Assembly: GCA_004017535.1 (NCBI GenBank)
Contig: SAJS01000001.1
Location: 124,001-188,000, forward strand
DNA: 64,000 nucleotides
Source of the DNA: Mesorhizobium sp.
Lineage (GTDB): Bacteria > Pseudomonadota > Alphaproteobacteria > Rhizobiales > Rhizobiaceae
Direction of reading: 5' to 3'
In this document: positions 1-10,088 of the stretch, piece after piece
Layout: each line of letters begins with the position of its first letter
How positions within the stretch are numbered: position 1 is the stretch's first letter
Notes under the pieces: generated by a model
What the model was told of the DNA's origin: nothing
Seen by the model: the letters and a program-made list of their open reading frames with translations, nothing else
Database searches by the model: none
Translations under genes and position numbers: made by a program

Positions 1-62
1 TCTTCCTTCCGCAGATACGCAGTTTCTGCGTTCTTGCCCCACCAACGAATGATGGCGCGGTT

Positions 63-632
63 CTATTCCCTGTCTGACGAAGGTGTGATCATGCGAGTCA
101 GCACCGAGTCGCGCAGCAGGAAATGGTGGCGCAGCGCCGCCGCGATGTGCAGCGCCACCAGCCCGATGCCGGCATAGGCGAGATACCAATGGGCGGAAGC
201 CCAAAAGCTCTCTGAGGCGTCCGATTCGGCCAAGGGCAGGTTGGGCATCACGAAGAGATCGAACGGCATGGTCGGGATTTCCAGCGTCGACACCGACACC
301 AGCGCCCAGCCGGAGAGCGGCAGCGCGATCTGGAAGGCATAGAGCGCGAAATGCGCCAGCGGCGCGGACCTGCGCTCCAGCGTTCCGACCGAAGCCGGCA
401 GCGCCGGCGCAGCATTGCCGAGCCGCCAGGCGATGCGCAGGATGATCAGGCCGAGCAGCAGGAAGCCGAAGGATTTGTGCAGCTGGATCAGCTCGAAGGA
501 CGTCCGCTGGCTTGTCGTTCGCACCATGACGACGCCGAGCACGAACTGGCCGATGAAGACGACGCCGATCAGCCAGTGCAGGACGATCATCGCCCAGCCG
601 TAGCGGGTGGAAGTGTTGGTGAGGGATTGCAT
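63..632 (-). CDS. cytochrome b561 (CybB-type di-haem membrane protein)
   Basis: The 189-residue product is a small integral-membrane cytochrome b561 of the bacterial type, a family that carries two b haems in a four-helix bundle and moves electrons between quinol and an acceptor. Hydrophobic stretches lie near residues 13-37, 46-69, 91-115 and 145-172. Plausible haem ligands are His19 (VLHW) and His52 (QLHKSFG), with further histidines in the last helix (ALHIAAALRHHF). The start at 632 places the first helix close to the N-terminus as in the family; the in-frame ATG at 797 would add 55 residues running over the LysR gene and is rejected. It lies downstream of the LysR gene on the same strand. 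The electron donor cannot be told from sequence. Confidence 0.88.
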   Translation of the reverse strand: MQSLTNTSTRYGWAMIVLHWLIGVVFIGQFVLGVVMVRTTSQRTSFELIQLHKSFGFLLLGLIILRIAWRLGNAAPALPASVGTLERRSAPLAHFALYAFQIALPLSGWALVSVSTLEIPTMPFDLFVMPNLPLAESDASESFWASAHWYLAYAGIGLVALHIAAALRHHFLLRDSVLTRMITPSSDRE

Positions 633-697
633 GCGAGGCGAACGAAGCCGGCGCCGGCTTTCTTCCGAAGCCTTACCCTCCCAACAGGGGGGTGGGC

Positions 698-1588
698 TCA
701 CCCGCTCACCTTGAAGAAATCCACAAACGCCCGCAGCGCCGGCCGCATCTGCCGGCGGCTGGGATAATAGACGAAGAAACCTTCGAAGGACGGGCACCAG
801 TCCTCCAGCGCGCGGATCAGCCGGCCGTCGGCGAGCGGTGCCCTCACATACGGCTCGAAGACGAAGGCGAGCCCGGCCCCGTCGATCGCCGCCTGGGCGA
901 TCAGGTGGTCCTCGTCGAGGATCAGCGGCCCTTGCACAGCGATCTCAATCTCCTCGCCGTCCTTCTCGAATTCCCAGCGGTAGAGGATGCCGCTGGAGAA
1001 ACGGAAGCGGATGCAGCGGTGGTCGGCGAGGTCGCGCGGGTGGCGCGGTTTGGGCATCGCCGCGAAGTAGGAGGGCGCGCCGACCACCGCGCCCCGGATG
1101 TTCGGCCCGATGCGCACCGCGATCATGTCGCGCTGCAGGCTTTCGCCGAGCCGCACGCCGGCGTCGAAGCCGCCTTCGACCACGTCGGTGAAGCGGTCCT
1201 CGATGACGATCTCCAGCACGATATCGGGATAGGCCGTGGCAAAGGCGCCGAGCCTGGGCGTGAGCGTCAGGTGGGCGGCCGTGCGCGGCACCGTGAGCCG
1301 CAGATTGCCGGCCGGCCGGTCGCGCGCCTCGACCACCGTCTCCAGCGCAAGATCGATCTCGGACAGCGCCGGCCGCAGCCGTTCGAGCAACTGCGCGCCT
1401 TCCTCGGTCGGCGCGACGCTGCGCGTGCTGCGCGCCAGGAGCCGCACGCCGAGCCGCGCTTCCAGGCTCGATACCGCGTGGCTCACGGCCGAGGGCGCGA
1501 TGCCAAGCTCGCGCGCGGCGCCGCGAAAGCTGGCGCATTGGGCGACGGTGGCAAGCACGGCGAGCTGCGAGAGGTTGGTTCGGTTCAT
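698..1588 (-). CDS. LysR family transcriptional regulator
   Basis: The 296-residue product is a full-length LysR-type regulator: an N-terminal winged helix-turn-helix (about residues 5-63, with the typical run SFRGAARELGIAPSAVSHAV) followed by a periplasmic-binding-like effector domain. The ATG at 1588 begins MNRTNLSQLAV, the usual LysR N-terminus; longer in-frame extensions run antisense into the aldo/keto reductase gene and are rejected. It is divergent from the aldo/keto reductase at 1685 with 96 bp between, the common arrangement for a LysR regulator and its target. A perfect 11-bp palindrome (GTTCATTGAAC, 1583-1593) overlaps its own start codon and could be an autoregulatory site. The inducer is unknown. 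Confidence 0.92.
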   Translation of the reverse strand: MNRTNLSQLAVLATVAQCASFRGAARELGIAPSAVSHAVSSLEARLGVRLLARSTRSVAPTEEGAQLLERLRPALSEIDLALETVVEARDRPAGNLRLTVPRTAAHLTLTPRLGAFATAYPDIVLEIVIEDRFTDVVEGGFDAGVRLGESLQRDMIAVRIGPNIRGAVVGAPSYFAAMPKPRHPRDLADHRCIRFRFSSGILYRWEFEKDGEEIEIAVQGPLILDEDHLIAQAAIDGAGLAFVFEPYVRAPLADGRLIRALEDWCPSFEGFFVYYPSRRQMRPALRAFVDFFKVSG

Positions 1589-1684
1589 TGAACTATATTT
1601 TAGAACAAGCCGTGCAAAGGAGAGCCGATTATCGAACGGACTGCAAGGCCTTATTTCCTGCCCATCGCAATAAGGAGATGCGCC

Positions 1685-2680
<996 letters not shown>

Positions 2681-2733
2681 GCGCGAGGCGCGTTGAAATC
2701 ATGTAGGGGCGCCTCTCTTGTCGAAAGACAGGT

Positions 2734-2903
2734 GCGAGGCCCCCCTCTCTGGCCTGCCGGCCATCTCCCCCTCAAGGGGGGAGATTGGCAGTGTCGGCGC
2801 CGGCGCTCCCTTTGCAACGTTGGCGATTGGCGAAGGCCGGCGTGACATCTAATCTCCCCCCCTGAGGGGGAGATGCCCGGCAGGGCAGAGAGGGGGGCCT
2901 CGC
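2734..2903. repeat. long palindromic intergenic element (RIME-like)
   Basis: Two arms of about 54 bp form an imperfect inverted repeat. The left arm (2734-2789) opens gcgaggcccccctctct and ends with ctccccctcaaggggggaga; the right arm (2850-2903) is its near reverse complement. Each arm holds its own small palindrome (CCCCCTCAAGGGGG and CCCCCTGAGGGGG), and about 60 bp lie between the arms. It fills the gap between two convergent genes. Dispersed palindromes of this design (RIME and similar mosaic elements) are known from rhizobia; assignment to a named family is an inference. Confidence 0.75.
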
Positions 2904-2927
2904 GCCGACTTATTTTATTCTGCGCCC

Positions 2928-3530
2928 TTACCAAGGCACGACTTCAATCTCGGGCCAGCACTCCCTGGCCCTTCTCCCCTTCTCCTCATGCGTTCGCTGA
3001 TTATCCGTCACCCGGTTCGGCGTTATACGGAACGAGAAAAGATCGTCCAACCCGAACGGCGCCACCAGCTCCAGCTGCCCGTCAGTGTCGTATCGCACTC
3101 CCACCGCATGCGTCTTCGAGGCAAAATTGCTGATGGGTTCGCTTGCACTCATATAGCGCGGGCACGTCTGCCCGAACTTCTGCGGATACCACAGATGCAC
3201 CCGCGCCTGGTTGCGCACCTCGACAGGGAGCGCCAATCCGTCGAAATGCTGCGCCGCCCGGCGAATAACGACATCCTCGGCCTCGTAAGAGAGGTCGCTG
3301 TCATCGAAATAGAACAGGTCGACATCCTTGATGCCGTAGCCCGGCGGCTTCCCGGTCAAATGATTCCAGACGCTGTTGTAGAGCGCGCCGGAAACCACCA
3401 GCCAATCCGGCAGCGCAAGCGCCCGCACCCGCGCCAGCGTCTCGGCCAACAGCGGATCGGCCGCGACGATCGCGAGAAACGCCGCGCGCTGCTCTTCGAA
3501 CGGAAGGCCGGAATAGCGGAGGTGGTCCAT
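2928..3530 (-). CDS. nucleotidyltransferase-like protein (NTP_transf_6 / DUF925 family)
   Basis: The 200-residue protein resembles the NTP_transf_6 (COG3575) family, thought to hold a nucleotidyltransferase fold. The block VVSGALYNSVWNHLTG followed by GIKDVDLFYFDDSDLS carries the acidic pair expected of such enzymes, and the central segment (VEVRNQARVHLWYPQKFG) and CPRYMSASE motif match the family as I know it. No substrate has been assigned to these proteins to my knowledge. The ATG at 3530 gives the family's usual length. It lies 39 bp downstream of pheT on the same strand, so it may be read at the end of that operon. Confidence 0.8.
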   Translation of the reverse strand: MDHLRYSGLPFEEQRAAFLAIVAADPLLAETLARVRALALPDWLVVSGALYNSVWNHLTGKPPGYGIKDVDLFYFDDSDLSYEAEDVVIRRAAQHFDGLALPVEVRNQARVHLWYPQKFGQTCPRYMSASEPISNFASKTHAVGVRYDTDGQLELVAPFGLDDLFSFRITPNRVTDNQRTHEEKGRRARECWPEIEVVPW

Positions 3531-3569
3531 CGCCCTTTGGAAGGCGATTCGCCACCTGCCGGCAATGCC

Positions 3570-5978
3570 TTATGCTCTCAACACGCCGCCCGTCTGCTTG
3601 TTGACGTTCTCGACGATGCGCTTGGCCAGCGCCTCGAAATCGTCGTCGGTCAGCGTCTTTTCGACCGGCTGGATCGACACCTCGATGGCGATCGACTTCT
3701 TGGCTTCGCCGAGCGTGGCACCCTCGAAGACGTCGAACACCGAAACGCCGGTGACCAGCTTCTTGTCGGCGGCAAGTGCCGCCCGCACCAGCGTGCCGGC
3801 CTCGACCGTCCTGTCGACGACGAAGGCGAAGTCGCGCTTCACCGCCTGAAAGGGTGACAGCTCCAGCTTCGGCTTGGTGCGCGTCGGCTTGGCCTTCGGC
3901 TCCGGCACGGCGTCGACGAAGACCTCGAAGCCGCAGATCGGGCCCGACGCGTCGAGCCCGTCCAGCGTCTTCGGATGGAACTCGCCGAAAGTGCCGAGCA
4001 CCGTCTTCGGGCCGAGCTTGATCGTGCCGGAGCGGCCGGGATGGTACCAGGCGGCGCCGCCGGGCTCGATCTGCAGCCGGTCGACCGGCGCGCCGCAGGC
4101 TTCCAGTGCCGCGATCGCGTCCGCCTTGGCGTCGAACACGCCGACCGGACCGGCATTGCCTGCCCAACTGCGGCCCGAACCTTCGAGCTTGGCCGTGCCG
4201 CGCCGGACGCCGGCAGCGACGCGCCGCTGCTGTTCGGGCGCGTCGCCTTCATAGGTGCCGGAGACCTCGAACAGCGCCACGTCGCCGATGCCGCGGTCGG
4301 CATTGCGCTGCGCCGCGGAGATCAGTCCGGGCAGAAGCGAGGGCCGCATGTCGGACATGTCTGCGGCGATCGGGTTGGCGAGCTTCAGCGCCGTCTGCCC
4401 GCCGCCGAACAGCTCGGCGTGCTTGGCCGGGATGAACGACCAAGTGACCGCTTCCATCATGCCGCGCACGGCGAGCGCCCGCTTGGCGGCGCGGGTGCGC
4501 ACCTGCAGCGTGGTCAGGATCTTGCCGTTGACGGCATCATGCGAGGTGAGCGGCTGGGCCAAGATGTTGTCGACGCCGTGGATGCGCATCACCTCCTCGA
4601 CCAAGTCTGCCTTGCCGTCGATATCCGGCCGCCACGACGGCACCGTCACCTCGACGACGTCGCCTGAGCCCTGCGGCTCGAAGCCGAGACGGTCCAGGAT
4701 TCCGAGGGTTTCTTCTTTTGGCACCTCGATGCCCGTCAGCCGCTTCACTTCCGACAGCGGGAAGGACACGACCATCGGCTTGTGTCCGGCATAGCCGGCA
4801 ACCTCGATCTCGGAAGCCGTGCCGCCGCAGAAATCGAGCACCAGCCTGGTCGCGAGCTCCACGCCCGGCACCATGAATTCGGGATCGACGCCGCGCTCGA
4901 ACCGATAGCGCGCGTCGGTGATGATGCCGAGCGCGCGGCCGGTGCGGGCCGTGGTGATCGGATCCCAGAGCGCCGATTCGATCAGCACGTCGGTGGTGTT
5001 CTCGTCGCAGCCCGAATGCTCGCCGCCCATGATGCCGGCGATCGATTCCACGCCATTGTCGTCGGCGATCACGCACATTTCCGGCGTCAGCGTGTATTCG
5101 CGTCCGTCGAGCGCCAGCACCCTCTCGCCGTCCCTGGCGCGGCGCACCACGAGGTTACCGGCGACTTTCTTGGCGTCGAACACATGCAGCGGCCGGCCGC
5201 GGTCGAATGTGACGTAGTTGGTGATGTCGACCAGCGCGCTGATCGGGCGAAGCCCGATGGCGATCAGCCGCTGCTGCAGCCATTTCGGCGACGGTCCGTT
5301 CTTGACGCCCTTGACCAGCCTGAGCGCGAAGCCCGGGCAGAGCTCCGGCGCCTCGATCGTGACCTTGACCGGGCATAGGCCCTGGCCGGCATGCGGCATG
5401 ATCGCTCCGCCGGTGAGCCGCCCAAGCCCGCTCGCCGCGAGATCGCGGGCGATGCCGTAGACGCTGGTCGCATCCGGCCGGTTCGGCGTCAAATTGATCT
5501 CGATGACCGGATCGTCGAGATGCGCGTAAGCGGCGAAGCTGGTGCCGACCGGCGCGTCCTCAGGCAAATCGATGATGCCGCTGTGCTCGTCCGACAGTTC
5601 CAGCTCGCGTTCCGAGCACATCATGCCATGGCTTTCGACGCCGCGGATCTTGCCGACCGAGAGCGTCACGTCGATGCCCGGGATGTAGGTACCGGGCGCG
5701 GCGAAGGCGCCGATCATTCCCGCGCGGGCATTCGGCGCACCGCACACCACCTGCACCGGCGGCTTGCCGTCGCCGGTGTCGACGGTGAGCACCCGCAGCC
5801 GGTCGGCATCGGGATGCTGCACCGCCGTCAGCACCTTGGCGATAACGAAGGGCTTCAAGCCTGCCTTGTCGTCGACATGTTCGACTTCGAGGCCGATGGC
5901 GGTCAGCCGCTCGACGATCTCGGCAAGCGAGGCGTCGGTCTCGAGATGGTCCTTGAGCCAGGAGAGCGTGAATTTCAT
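3570..5978 (-). CDS. pheT: phenylalanine-tRNA ligase beta subunit
   Basis: The 802-residue product is the beta subunit of the alpha2-beta2 phenylalanyl-tRNA synthetase, which charges tRNA-Phe. Domains run in the expected order: an N-terminal [12 protein letters not shown] segment, a tRNA-binding EMAP-like domain (about residues 40-150), B3/4 editing and B5 domains in the middle, a catalytic-like core, and a C-terminal anticodon-binding FDX-ACB domain starting near residue 708 ([14 protein letters not shown]). Length is normal. The ATG at 5978 overlaps the stop of the upstream GFA gene by 4 bp, so the two are probably translationally coupled. Confidence 0.97.
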   Translation of the reverse strand: MKFTLSWLKDHLETDASLAEIVERLTAIGLEVEHVDDKAGLKPFVIAKVLTAVQHPDADRLRVLTVDTGDGKPPVQVVCGAPNARAGMIGAFAAPGTYIPGIDVTLSVGKIRGVESHGMMCSERELELSDEHSGIIDLPEDAPVGTSFAAYAHLDDPVIEINLTPNRPDATSVYGIARDLAASGLGRLTGGAIMPHAGQGLCPVKVTIEAPELCPGFALRLVKGVKNGPSPKWLQQRLIAIGLRPISALVDITNYVTFDRGRPLHVFDAKKVAGNLVVRRARDGERVLALDGREYTLTPEMCVIADDNGVESIAGIMGGEHSGCDENTTDVLIESALWDPITTARTGRALGIITDARYRFERGVDPEFMVPGVELATRLVLDFCGGTASEIEVAGYAGHKPMVVSFPLSEVKRLTGIEVPKEETLGILDRLGFEPQGSGDVVEVTVPSWRPDIDGKADLVEEVMRIHGVDNILAQPLTSHDAVNGKILTTLQVRTRAAKRALAVRGMMEAVTWSFIPAKHAELFGGGQTALKLANPIAADMSDMRPSLLPGLISAAQRNADRGIGDVALFEVSGTYEGDAPEQQRRVAAGVRRGTAKLEGSGRSWAGNAGPVGVFDAKADAIAALEACGAPVDRLQIEPGGAAWYHPGRSGTIKLGPKTVLGTFGEFHPKTLDGLDASGPICGFEVFVDAVPEPKAKPTRTKPKLELSPFQAVKRDFAFVVDRTVEAGTLVRAALAADKKLVTGVSVFDVFEGATLGEAKKSIAIEVSIQPVEKTLTDDDFEALAKRIVENVNKQTGGVLRA

Positions 5979-6412
5979 GGTTCTGTTCCGTTTTGTCCTT
6001 GCCCTTCTGGTCGGGGCACGCTGGTCTTCAGATGCCTGGGCAGATCGTCCGGCATGTGCAGGAAGGGCAGTTGCTCGCGCACATAGGCATGCAGCGTCGG
6101 CTTGAAATAGGCCGGCATATCCATGGCGCCGAGCATGAAATAGATCCGGTTGTCGAGCCGCTTATCGACATAGGCGATCGGCGAGCCGCAGATGCCGCAG
6201 AAGGAGCGCTCCACCGGGCCGTTGCGATAGCTCTTCAACGATTTGCCTTCGAGCGCGACCTGGTCGGCCATGAAGCCGACAAAGGCCGACACCGGCGCGC
6301 CCGTGGCGCGCCGACAGTCGCCGCAATGGCAATAGCTGATGTGGTGCGGCTCGGCCGAGGCCTCGAACCGCACCGCGCCGCACCGGCACCCCCCGGTGTG
6401 GGGAGTAGTCAT
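5975..6412 (-). CDS. GFA family protein (Gfa-like zinc-binding domain)
   Basis: The 145-residue protein is a Gfa-like (glutathione-dependent formaldehyde-activating enzyme-related) protein. Zinc-binding cysteines are visible in three clusters: CRCGAVRF near residue 9, [11 protein letters not shown], and [10 protein letters not shown], followed by the usual C-terminal region ([19 protein letters not shown]). The family's true activity is poorly defined and formaldehyde chemistry is not proven for most members. It overlaps pheS upstream and pheT downstream by 4 bp each, so it is locked inside the pheST operon. The start [12 protein letters not shown] is chosen because it forms the 4-bp overlap; longer extensions are pheS antisense-frame sequence. 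Confidence 0.9.
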   Translation of the reverse strand: MTTPHTGGCRCGAVRFEASAEPHHISYCHCGDCRRATGAPVSAFVGFMADQVALEGKSLKSYRNGPVERSFCGICGSPIAYVDKRLDNRIYFMLGAMDMPAYFKPTLHAYVREQLPFLHMPDDLPRHLKTSVPRPEGQGQNGTEP

Positions 6413-7506
6413 GTCGACAATCCCCCGAACAGCGTCGGCAGGTCGAGCGGCCGGAAGCCGTAATGCGTGAGCCACCGCACGTCGGCGTCGAAGAAGGCGC
6501 GCAGGTCCGGCATGCCGTATTTCAGCATGGCGATGCGGTCGATGCCCATGCCCCAGGCAAAGCCCTGATATTCGTCGGGATTGAGCCCGCCGTAACGCAG
6601 CACGTTGGGATGCACCATGCCGCACCCCAGAATCTCCATCCAGTCCGAGCCTTCGCCGAAGCGCACTTCGCCGGGACGCGAGCGGTCGCACTGGATGTCG
6701 ACCTCGAGGCTGGGCTCGGTGAACGGGAAGAAGGACGGGCGGAAGCGCATCTTGACGCTCGGCACCTCGAAGAAGGCCTTGCAGAACTCCTCCAGCACCC
6801 ACTTCATGTTGGCGATGTTAGCGGTCTTGTCGATCACCAGCCCTTCGACCTGGTGGAACATCGGCGAATGCGTGGCGTCGGAATCCTGGCGGTAGGTCTT
6901 GCCGGGGATGACGATGCGGATCGGCGGCTTCTGCCGCTCCATGGTGCGGATCTGCACGGGCGAGGTGTGCGTGCGCAACAGCTTGCGCTCGCCCTTTTCG
7001 TCCGGCTGGAAGAAGAACGTGTCATGCATCTCGCGCGCCGGATGTCCCTCGGGGAAGTTCAGCGCGGTGAAATTGTAGTGGTCGGTCTCGATATCCGGAC
7101 CTTCGGCGATCGAGAAGCCGAGATCGCCGAAGATCGCCGCGATCTCGTCGATCACCTGGCTGATCGGATGGATGCGGCCGCGCTCGGCCGGCGACTGGCG
7201 AACGGGGAGCGTGACATCGACCTTCTCGGCCTCGAGCCGGGCGGCGATCGCCACGTCCTTCAGCTCCGCCTTGCGCTGGCTGAGCGCTTCGGTGACGCGG
7301 TTCTTGAGGCCGTTGATCGCCGGGCCCTTCACCTGCCGTTCCTCGGCGCTCATCGCGCCCAGCGTCTTCAGCATTTCGGACACCGAGCCCTTCTTGCCCA
7401 GCGCCGAGACGCGCACCGCCTCGATCGCGGCCTCGTCCGAGGCGGCCGCGATCTCGGTGAGCAACGAAGCTTCCAGGGCTTCAAGATTTCCAGCGGTGGC
7501 GTTCAC
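6409..7506 (-). CDS. pheS: phenylalanine-tRNA ligase alpha subunit
   Basis: This is the catalytic alpha subunit of phenylalanyl-tRNA synthetase (class II). Motif 2 ([18 protein letters not shown]) and motif 3 ([18 protein letters not shown]) are intact, and the N-terminus forms the usual coiled-coil arm. I chose GTG at 7506 (365 aa): it has an AGAGAG ribosome-binding site 7 nt upstream and gives close to the usual length. An in-frame ATG at 7575 would add 23 residues, but it starts directly behind a terminator-like hairpin and has no good ribosome-binding site. The gene follows rplT and is followed by the GFA gene with a 4-bp overlap. Confidence 0.95.
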   Translation of the reverse strand: MNATAGNLEALEASLLTEIAAASDEAAIEAVRVSALGKKGSVSEMLKTLGAMSAEERQVKGPAINGLKNRVTEALSQRKAELKDVAIAARLEAEKVDVTLPVRQSPAERGRIHPISQVIDEIAAIFGDLGFSIAEGPDIETDHYNFTALNFPEGHPAREMHDTFFFQPDEKGERKLLRTHTSPVQIRTMERQKPPIRIVIPGKTYRQDSDATHSPMFHQVEGLVIDKTANIANMKWVLEEFCKAFFEVPSVKMRFRPSFFPFTEPSLEVDIQCDRSRPGEVRFGEGSDWMEILGCGMVHPNVLRYGGLNPDEYQGFAWGMGIDRIAMLKYGMPDLRAFFDADVRWLTHYGFRPLDLPTLFGGLST

Positions 7507-7576
7507 GGCGAAACTCTCTTCGTTCGGGCGGACAGCACCCATGTGGTGCGTCACCAACTTGGTTTGATCAGGCATA

Positions 7577-7610
7577 AGAAAAACCCGCGCCAGCCGTGCC
7601 AGCGCGGGTT
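7577..7610 (-). terminator. intrinsic terminator or attenuator between rplT and pheS
   Basis: On the minus strand a perfect 9-bp stem (AACCCGCGC / GCGCGGGTT, loop of 11 nt) runs straight into TTTTTCTT. It follows the rplT stop by about 40 nt and precedes pheS. This is a textbook intrinsic terminator; because pheS is transcribed in the same direction it could also act as an attenuator. Confidence 0.8.
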
Positions 7611-7648
7611 CCCCAAATCAGTACTAGAAATGCTTGGGAAGCGCTGGC

Positions 7649-8050
7649 TTAGGCGACAGCGCTCTCAAAAGCATTCGGCGTGGTGTTCTTCAGGTATTCG
7701 AGCGCGACCTTGGCCTTGGCCACCAGCGCGGCGAAAGCCTGCGGCTCATGGATGGCCATGTCCGAAAGGACCTTGCGGTCGATCTCGATGCCGGCCTTGT
7801 TGAGGCCGTCGATGAAGCGGCCATAGGTCAGGCCGTGCTCATGGGTCGCCGCGTTGATGCGCTGGATCCACAGCGCGCGGAACGAGCGCTTGCGGTTCTT
7901 GCGGTCGCGGTAGGCATACTGCAGCGACTTCTCCACCGCCTGCTTGGCGATGCGGATGGTGTTCTTGCGGCGGCCGTAGAAGCCCTTGGCGGCTTTCAGG
8001 ACCTTCTTGTGCTTGGCGTGGGCGGTGACGCCTCTCTTTACGCGTGCCAT
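7649..8050 (-). CDS. rplT: 50S ribosomal protein L20
   Basis: The 133-residue basic protein is ribosomal protein L20, an early-binding 23S rRNA protein needed for large-subunit assembly. The N-terminus ([20 protein letters not shown]) and central motif ([15 protein letters not shown]) are diagnostic. Length is slightly above the usual 118-120 residues because of a C-terminal tail ([14 protein letters not shown]), as in other alphaproteobacteria. It follows rpmI by 37 bp, forming the conserved infC-rpmI-rplT order that is split here by one gene. Confidence 0.98.
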   Translation of the reverse strand: MARVKRGVTAHAKHKKVLKAAKGFYGRRKNTIRIAKQAVEKSLQYAYRDRKNRKRSFRALWIQRINAATHEHGLTYGRFIDGLNKAGIEIDRKVLSDMAIHEPQAFAALVAKAKVALEYLKNTTPNAFESAVA

Positions 8051-8087
8051 GTCATGATCTCCTTAAAACGTAACCAGACCGAAATGC

Positions 8088-8291
8088 TCAGAGGCCGTTC
8101 GGCAGAAAATTCTTGATGACCTTCTTGCCGTCCGGTTCAGCCAGAACCATCGTGCCGCGGGCATCGCGAATGAACTTGTTGGAACGCTTGATCATGCCGT
8201 GGCGCTTGCCGGCGGCAGCCGACAGCACCTTGCCGGTGGCAGTAATCTTGAACCGCTTCTTGGCGGCCGATTTGGTCTTCATCTTGGGCAT
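8088..8291 (-). CDS. rpmI: 50S ribosomal protein L35
   Basis: This 67-residue basic protein is ribosomal protein L35; the start [20 protein letters not shown] and internal [15 protein letters not shown] are diagnostic. The ATG at 8291 is the family start; an in-frame extension to 8456 is not needed. It is immediately upstream of rplT and would be co-transcribed with it. Confidence 0.97.
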   Translation of the reverse strand: MPKMKTKSAAKKRFKITATGKVLSAAAGKRHGMIKRSNKFIRDARGTMVLAEPDGKKVIKNFLPNGL

Positions 8292-8487
8292 TTTGCTACT
8301 CCGTATTGGTGGCGCACCATCGCGCTTCTTTTTTCGCTTCGGGCCGACCAAAGCCCGAAAAGCAAATGAAACCGCCACGGCATGCCCTGCCGGGCGGTTT
8401 TCTGGAACCGCGGTCCTATAGATCAAAGACGGCCTGTGTGCAACACCTCGAGCCATGCGACGTGCTGTCCTCGCCGTGCACCGGCGG

Positions 8488-8536
8488 GAACGGTTCAGAT
8501 TCAGGTCAGGCCGGCCTCACCTGAAGATCACCGTTC
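8488..8536 (-). repeat. nested stem-loop directly after the methyltransferase stop codon
   Basis: Nested inverted repeats: an outer pair GAACGGT (8488-8494) / ACCGTTC (8530-8536) and an inner pair TTCAGGT (8500-8506) / ACCTGAA (8519-8525) closed over an AGGCCGGCCT core. It begins at the base after the stop codon of the upstream gene and lacks a T-tract. It could stop or slow transcription, protect an mRNA end, or be part of the rpmI leader. The rest of the 8292-8536 gap holds no gene I can recognise. Confidence 0.55.
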
Positions 8537-9184
8537 CTAGGGCAGCGTGAACCACACCGGCAAGACCCCCGACTGCTGCATTCCGTCGATCAACTCGAAG
8601 GCCGGCAGCGCCACCAGGAACACCAGCCCGTCGAGCAGCGTGTTCAATAAGAGGCGCGGCTTGAAGCTGCCGGTATCGCCTTCCTGGTAGAGCCGGAGGT
8701 TCGGAAAGAAGCGCGGCACCTTCGCCAGATAAGCTTGGTAGGGCGCGCCGAGCACCTCCTTCAGATACCGCTCCTCGCGCAGGATGACGATTTGGAACGC
8801 GCCGGCGCACAGCAATGCAAAAAGAATGATGCCTGAAAACGAGCCGATCTGCGCGCCGACGCCAGCGGCGGCCACGGTCGAGAACAGATAGAGCGGGTTG
8901 CGGGTGATCGAATAGGGCCCGCCGGTGACCACTTCGGAGGATTTGCGCCCCCCGATATAAAGCGTCGACCACAACCGGCCGACGATGCCGAGGAAGATCA
9001 AGAGCACGCCGAACATCTCGATCGACTCATGCATCGGCGTGTTCGGCGGAAAAGTCGACTGTCCGAACAGAAGCGCGGCAAACAGCACCACGATCAGAAC
9101 AGCCAGCACGAGGCGGCGCATATGCTGATAGCCGCCAAGACCTGGCGTTTGCCTGGCAGGCTTGGACTTCACTTCATCGGCCAT
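8537..9184 (-). CDS. isoprenylcysteine carboxyl methyltransferase-like membrane protein
   Basis: The 215-residue membrane protein belongs to the ICMT/PEMT-like methyltransferase superfamily. Hydrophobic helices lie near residues 25-45, 55-75, 105-130 and 180-205, and the superfamily motif GGPYSITRNPLYLFS is present, with the later conserved ILREERYLKEVLGAPYQAYLAKVPRFFP. These proteins use S-adenosylmethionine; bacterial members act on unknown small molecules or lipids. The start at 9184 (MADEVKSKPARQ) is preferred over one 15 codons upstream. It sits between infC and rpmI and is probably not functionally tied to translation. Confidence 0.85.
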   Translation of the reverse strand: MADEVKSKPARQTPGLGGYQHMRRLVLAVLIVVLFAALLFGQSTFPPNTPMHESIEMFGVLLIFLGIVGRLWSTLYIGGRKSSEVVTGGPYSITRNPLYLFSTVAAAGVGAQIGSFSGIILFALLCAGAFQIVILREERYLKEVLGAPYQAYLAKVPRFFPNLRLYQEGDTGSFKPRLLLNTLLDGLVFLVALPAFELIDGMQQSGVLPVWFTLP

Positions 9185-9280
9185 GAGGAAAACCCGATCG
9201 TCTGATCGCGATCGCGAAGCGATCGTCAAGATTTGCTCGCGACCGAGGGCACTCGGTCGTCGATTTGCCCGCGATCGGAT

Positions 9281-9314
9281 AGAAAACAGGCGTCCCGCCG
9301 ATCGTCGGGACGCC
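9281..9314 (-). terminator. intrinsic terminator after infC
   Basis: On the minus strand a perfect 9-bp stem (GGCGTCCCG / CGGGACGCC, 8-nt loop) is followed by TGTTTTCT, 24 bp after the infC stop codon. This would end most infC transcripts before the methyltransferase-like gene. Confidence 0.82.
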
Positions 9315-9337
9315 CTGCACCATGATTTTGGCGGGAT

Positions 9338-9874
9338 TTAGCGCGGCGCCAGAACCATCATCATTTGTCGGCCTTCGAGCTTCGGCTCCGCCTCGACCTT
9401 GGCGATCGTAGCTACTTCCTCTCGCACCTTGTTCAGAAGCTGCATGCCGAGCTCCATATGCGCCATCTCGCGGCCGCGGAAGCGCAGCGTCAGCTTGACC
9501 TTGTCGCCTTCCTCGAAGAAGCGCCGCACGGCCTTCATCTTGGTCTCGTAGTCGTGGCTGTCGATGTTCGGGCGCATCTTGATCTCCTTGATCTCGATGA
9601 CCTTCTGGTTCTTGCGCGCTTCGGCCGCCTTCTTCTGGTTGGCGTATTTCAGCTTGCCGAGATCGAGGATCTTGACGACGGGCGGCACAGCATTGGGCGA
9701 TATCTCGACGAGATCGAGCCCGGCCTCCTCGGCCAGCAGCAATGCGTCGTTGATGGAAACATCGCCGCGGTTCTGGCCTTCGGCGTCGATAAGCTGGACT
9801 CGGGGAACCCGGATGTCTCGGTTGGAGCGCGGCCCGTCCTTGGTGGGTGCCGCTGCTTTGAAAGGTCTGCGAAT
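9338..9874 (-). CDS. infC: translation initiation factor IF-3 (AUU start)
   Basis: IF-3 binds the 30S subunit and discriminates against wrong start codons. The product (178 aa) shows the N-domain ([16 protein letters not shown]), the linker helix ([20 protein letters not shown]) and the C-domain ([17 protein letters not shown]). No ATG, GTG or TTG lies at the family start; instead ATT at 9872-9874 follows a GAGGAG ribosome-binding site with a 9-nt gap and gives the usual N-terminus [14 protein letters not shown] rare AUU start is the classical autoregulation device of infC in E. coli. An in-frame ATG at 9970 would add 32 residues without family support. Confidence 0.95.
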   Translation of the reverse strand: MRRPFKAAAPTKDGPRSNRDIRVPRVQLIDAEGQNRGDVSINDALLLAEEAGLDLVEISPNAVPPVVKILDLGKLKYANQKKAAEARKNQKVIEIKEIKMRPNIDSHDYETKMKAVRRFFEEGDKVKLTLRFRGREMAHMELGMQLLNKVREEVATIAKVEAEPKLEGRQMMMVLAPR

Positions 9875-10088
9875 GGTCGTGGTCTCCTCGGCCGTTTCGT
9901 TCAGGGTTTCTTTGGTTTCGAATAGGTGGACGCGCCTATGTGGGGAGCGCGGGGCGTGAGTCAATAGCATAGGCTCGTGGGAAAATCACCTGTCCGCTTG
10001 CCCTTACCTGCACTAAGCAAAGAAATGCCGCGAGCACTTTTCGTTGAACCACCGCCTGTGCCAAAAGACCGGCGGAAAGGACAAGCCC

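Noticed and set aside
17-31. ACGCAG-TTT-CTGCGT hairpin as terminator of the cytochrome b561 gene
   Set aside because: Six-bp stem with no T-run on the minus strand.
7507-7575. ATG start of pheS at 7575
   Set aside because: It starts directly after the hairpin U-tract without a ribosome-binding site; GTG 7506 fits the family length and has AGAGAG upstream.
9195-9225. A cluster of CGATCG/GCGATCGC palindromes, like cyanobacterial HIP1
   Set aside because: Confined to about 30 bp in the leader of one gene; expected by chance in this base composition.
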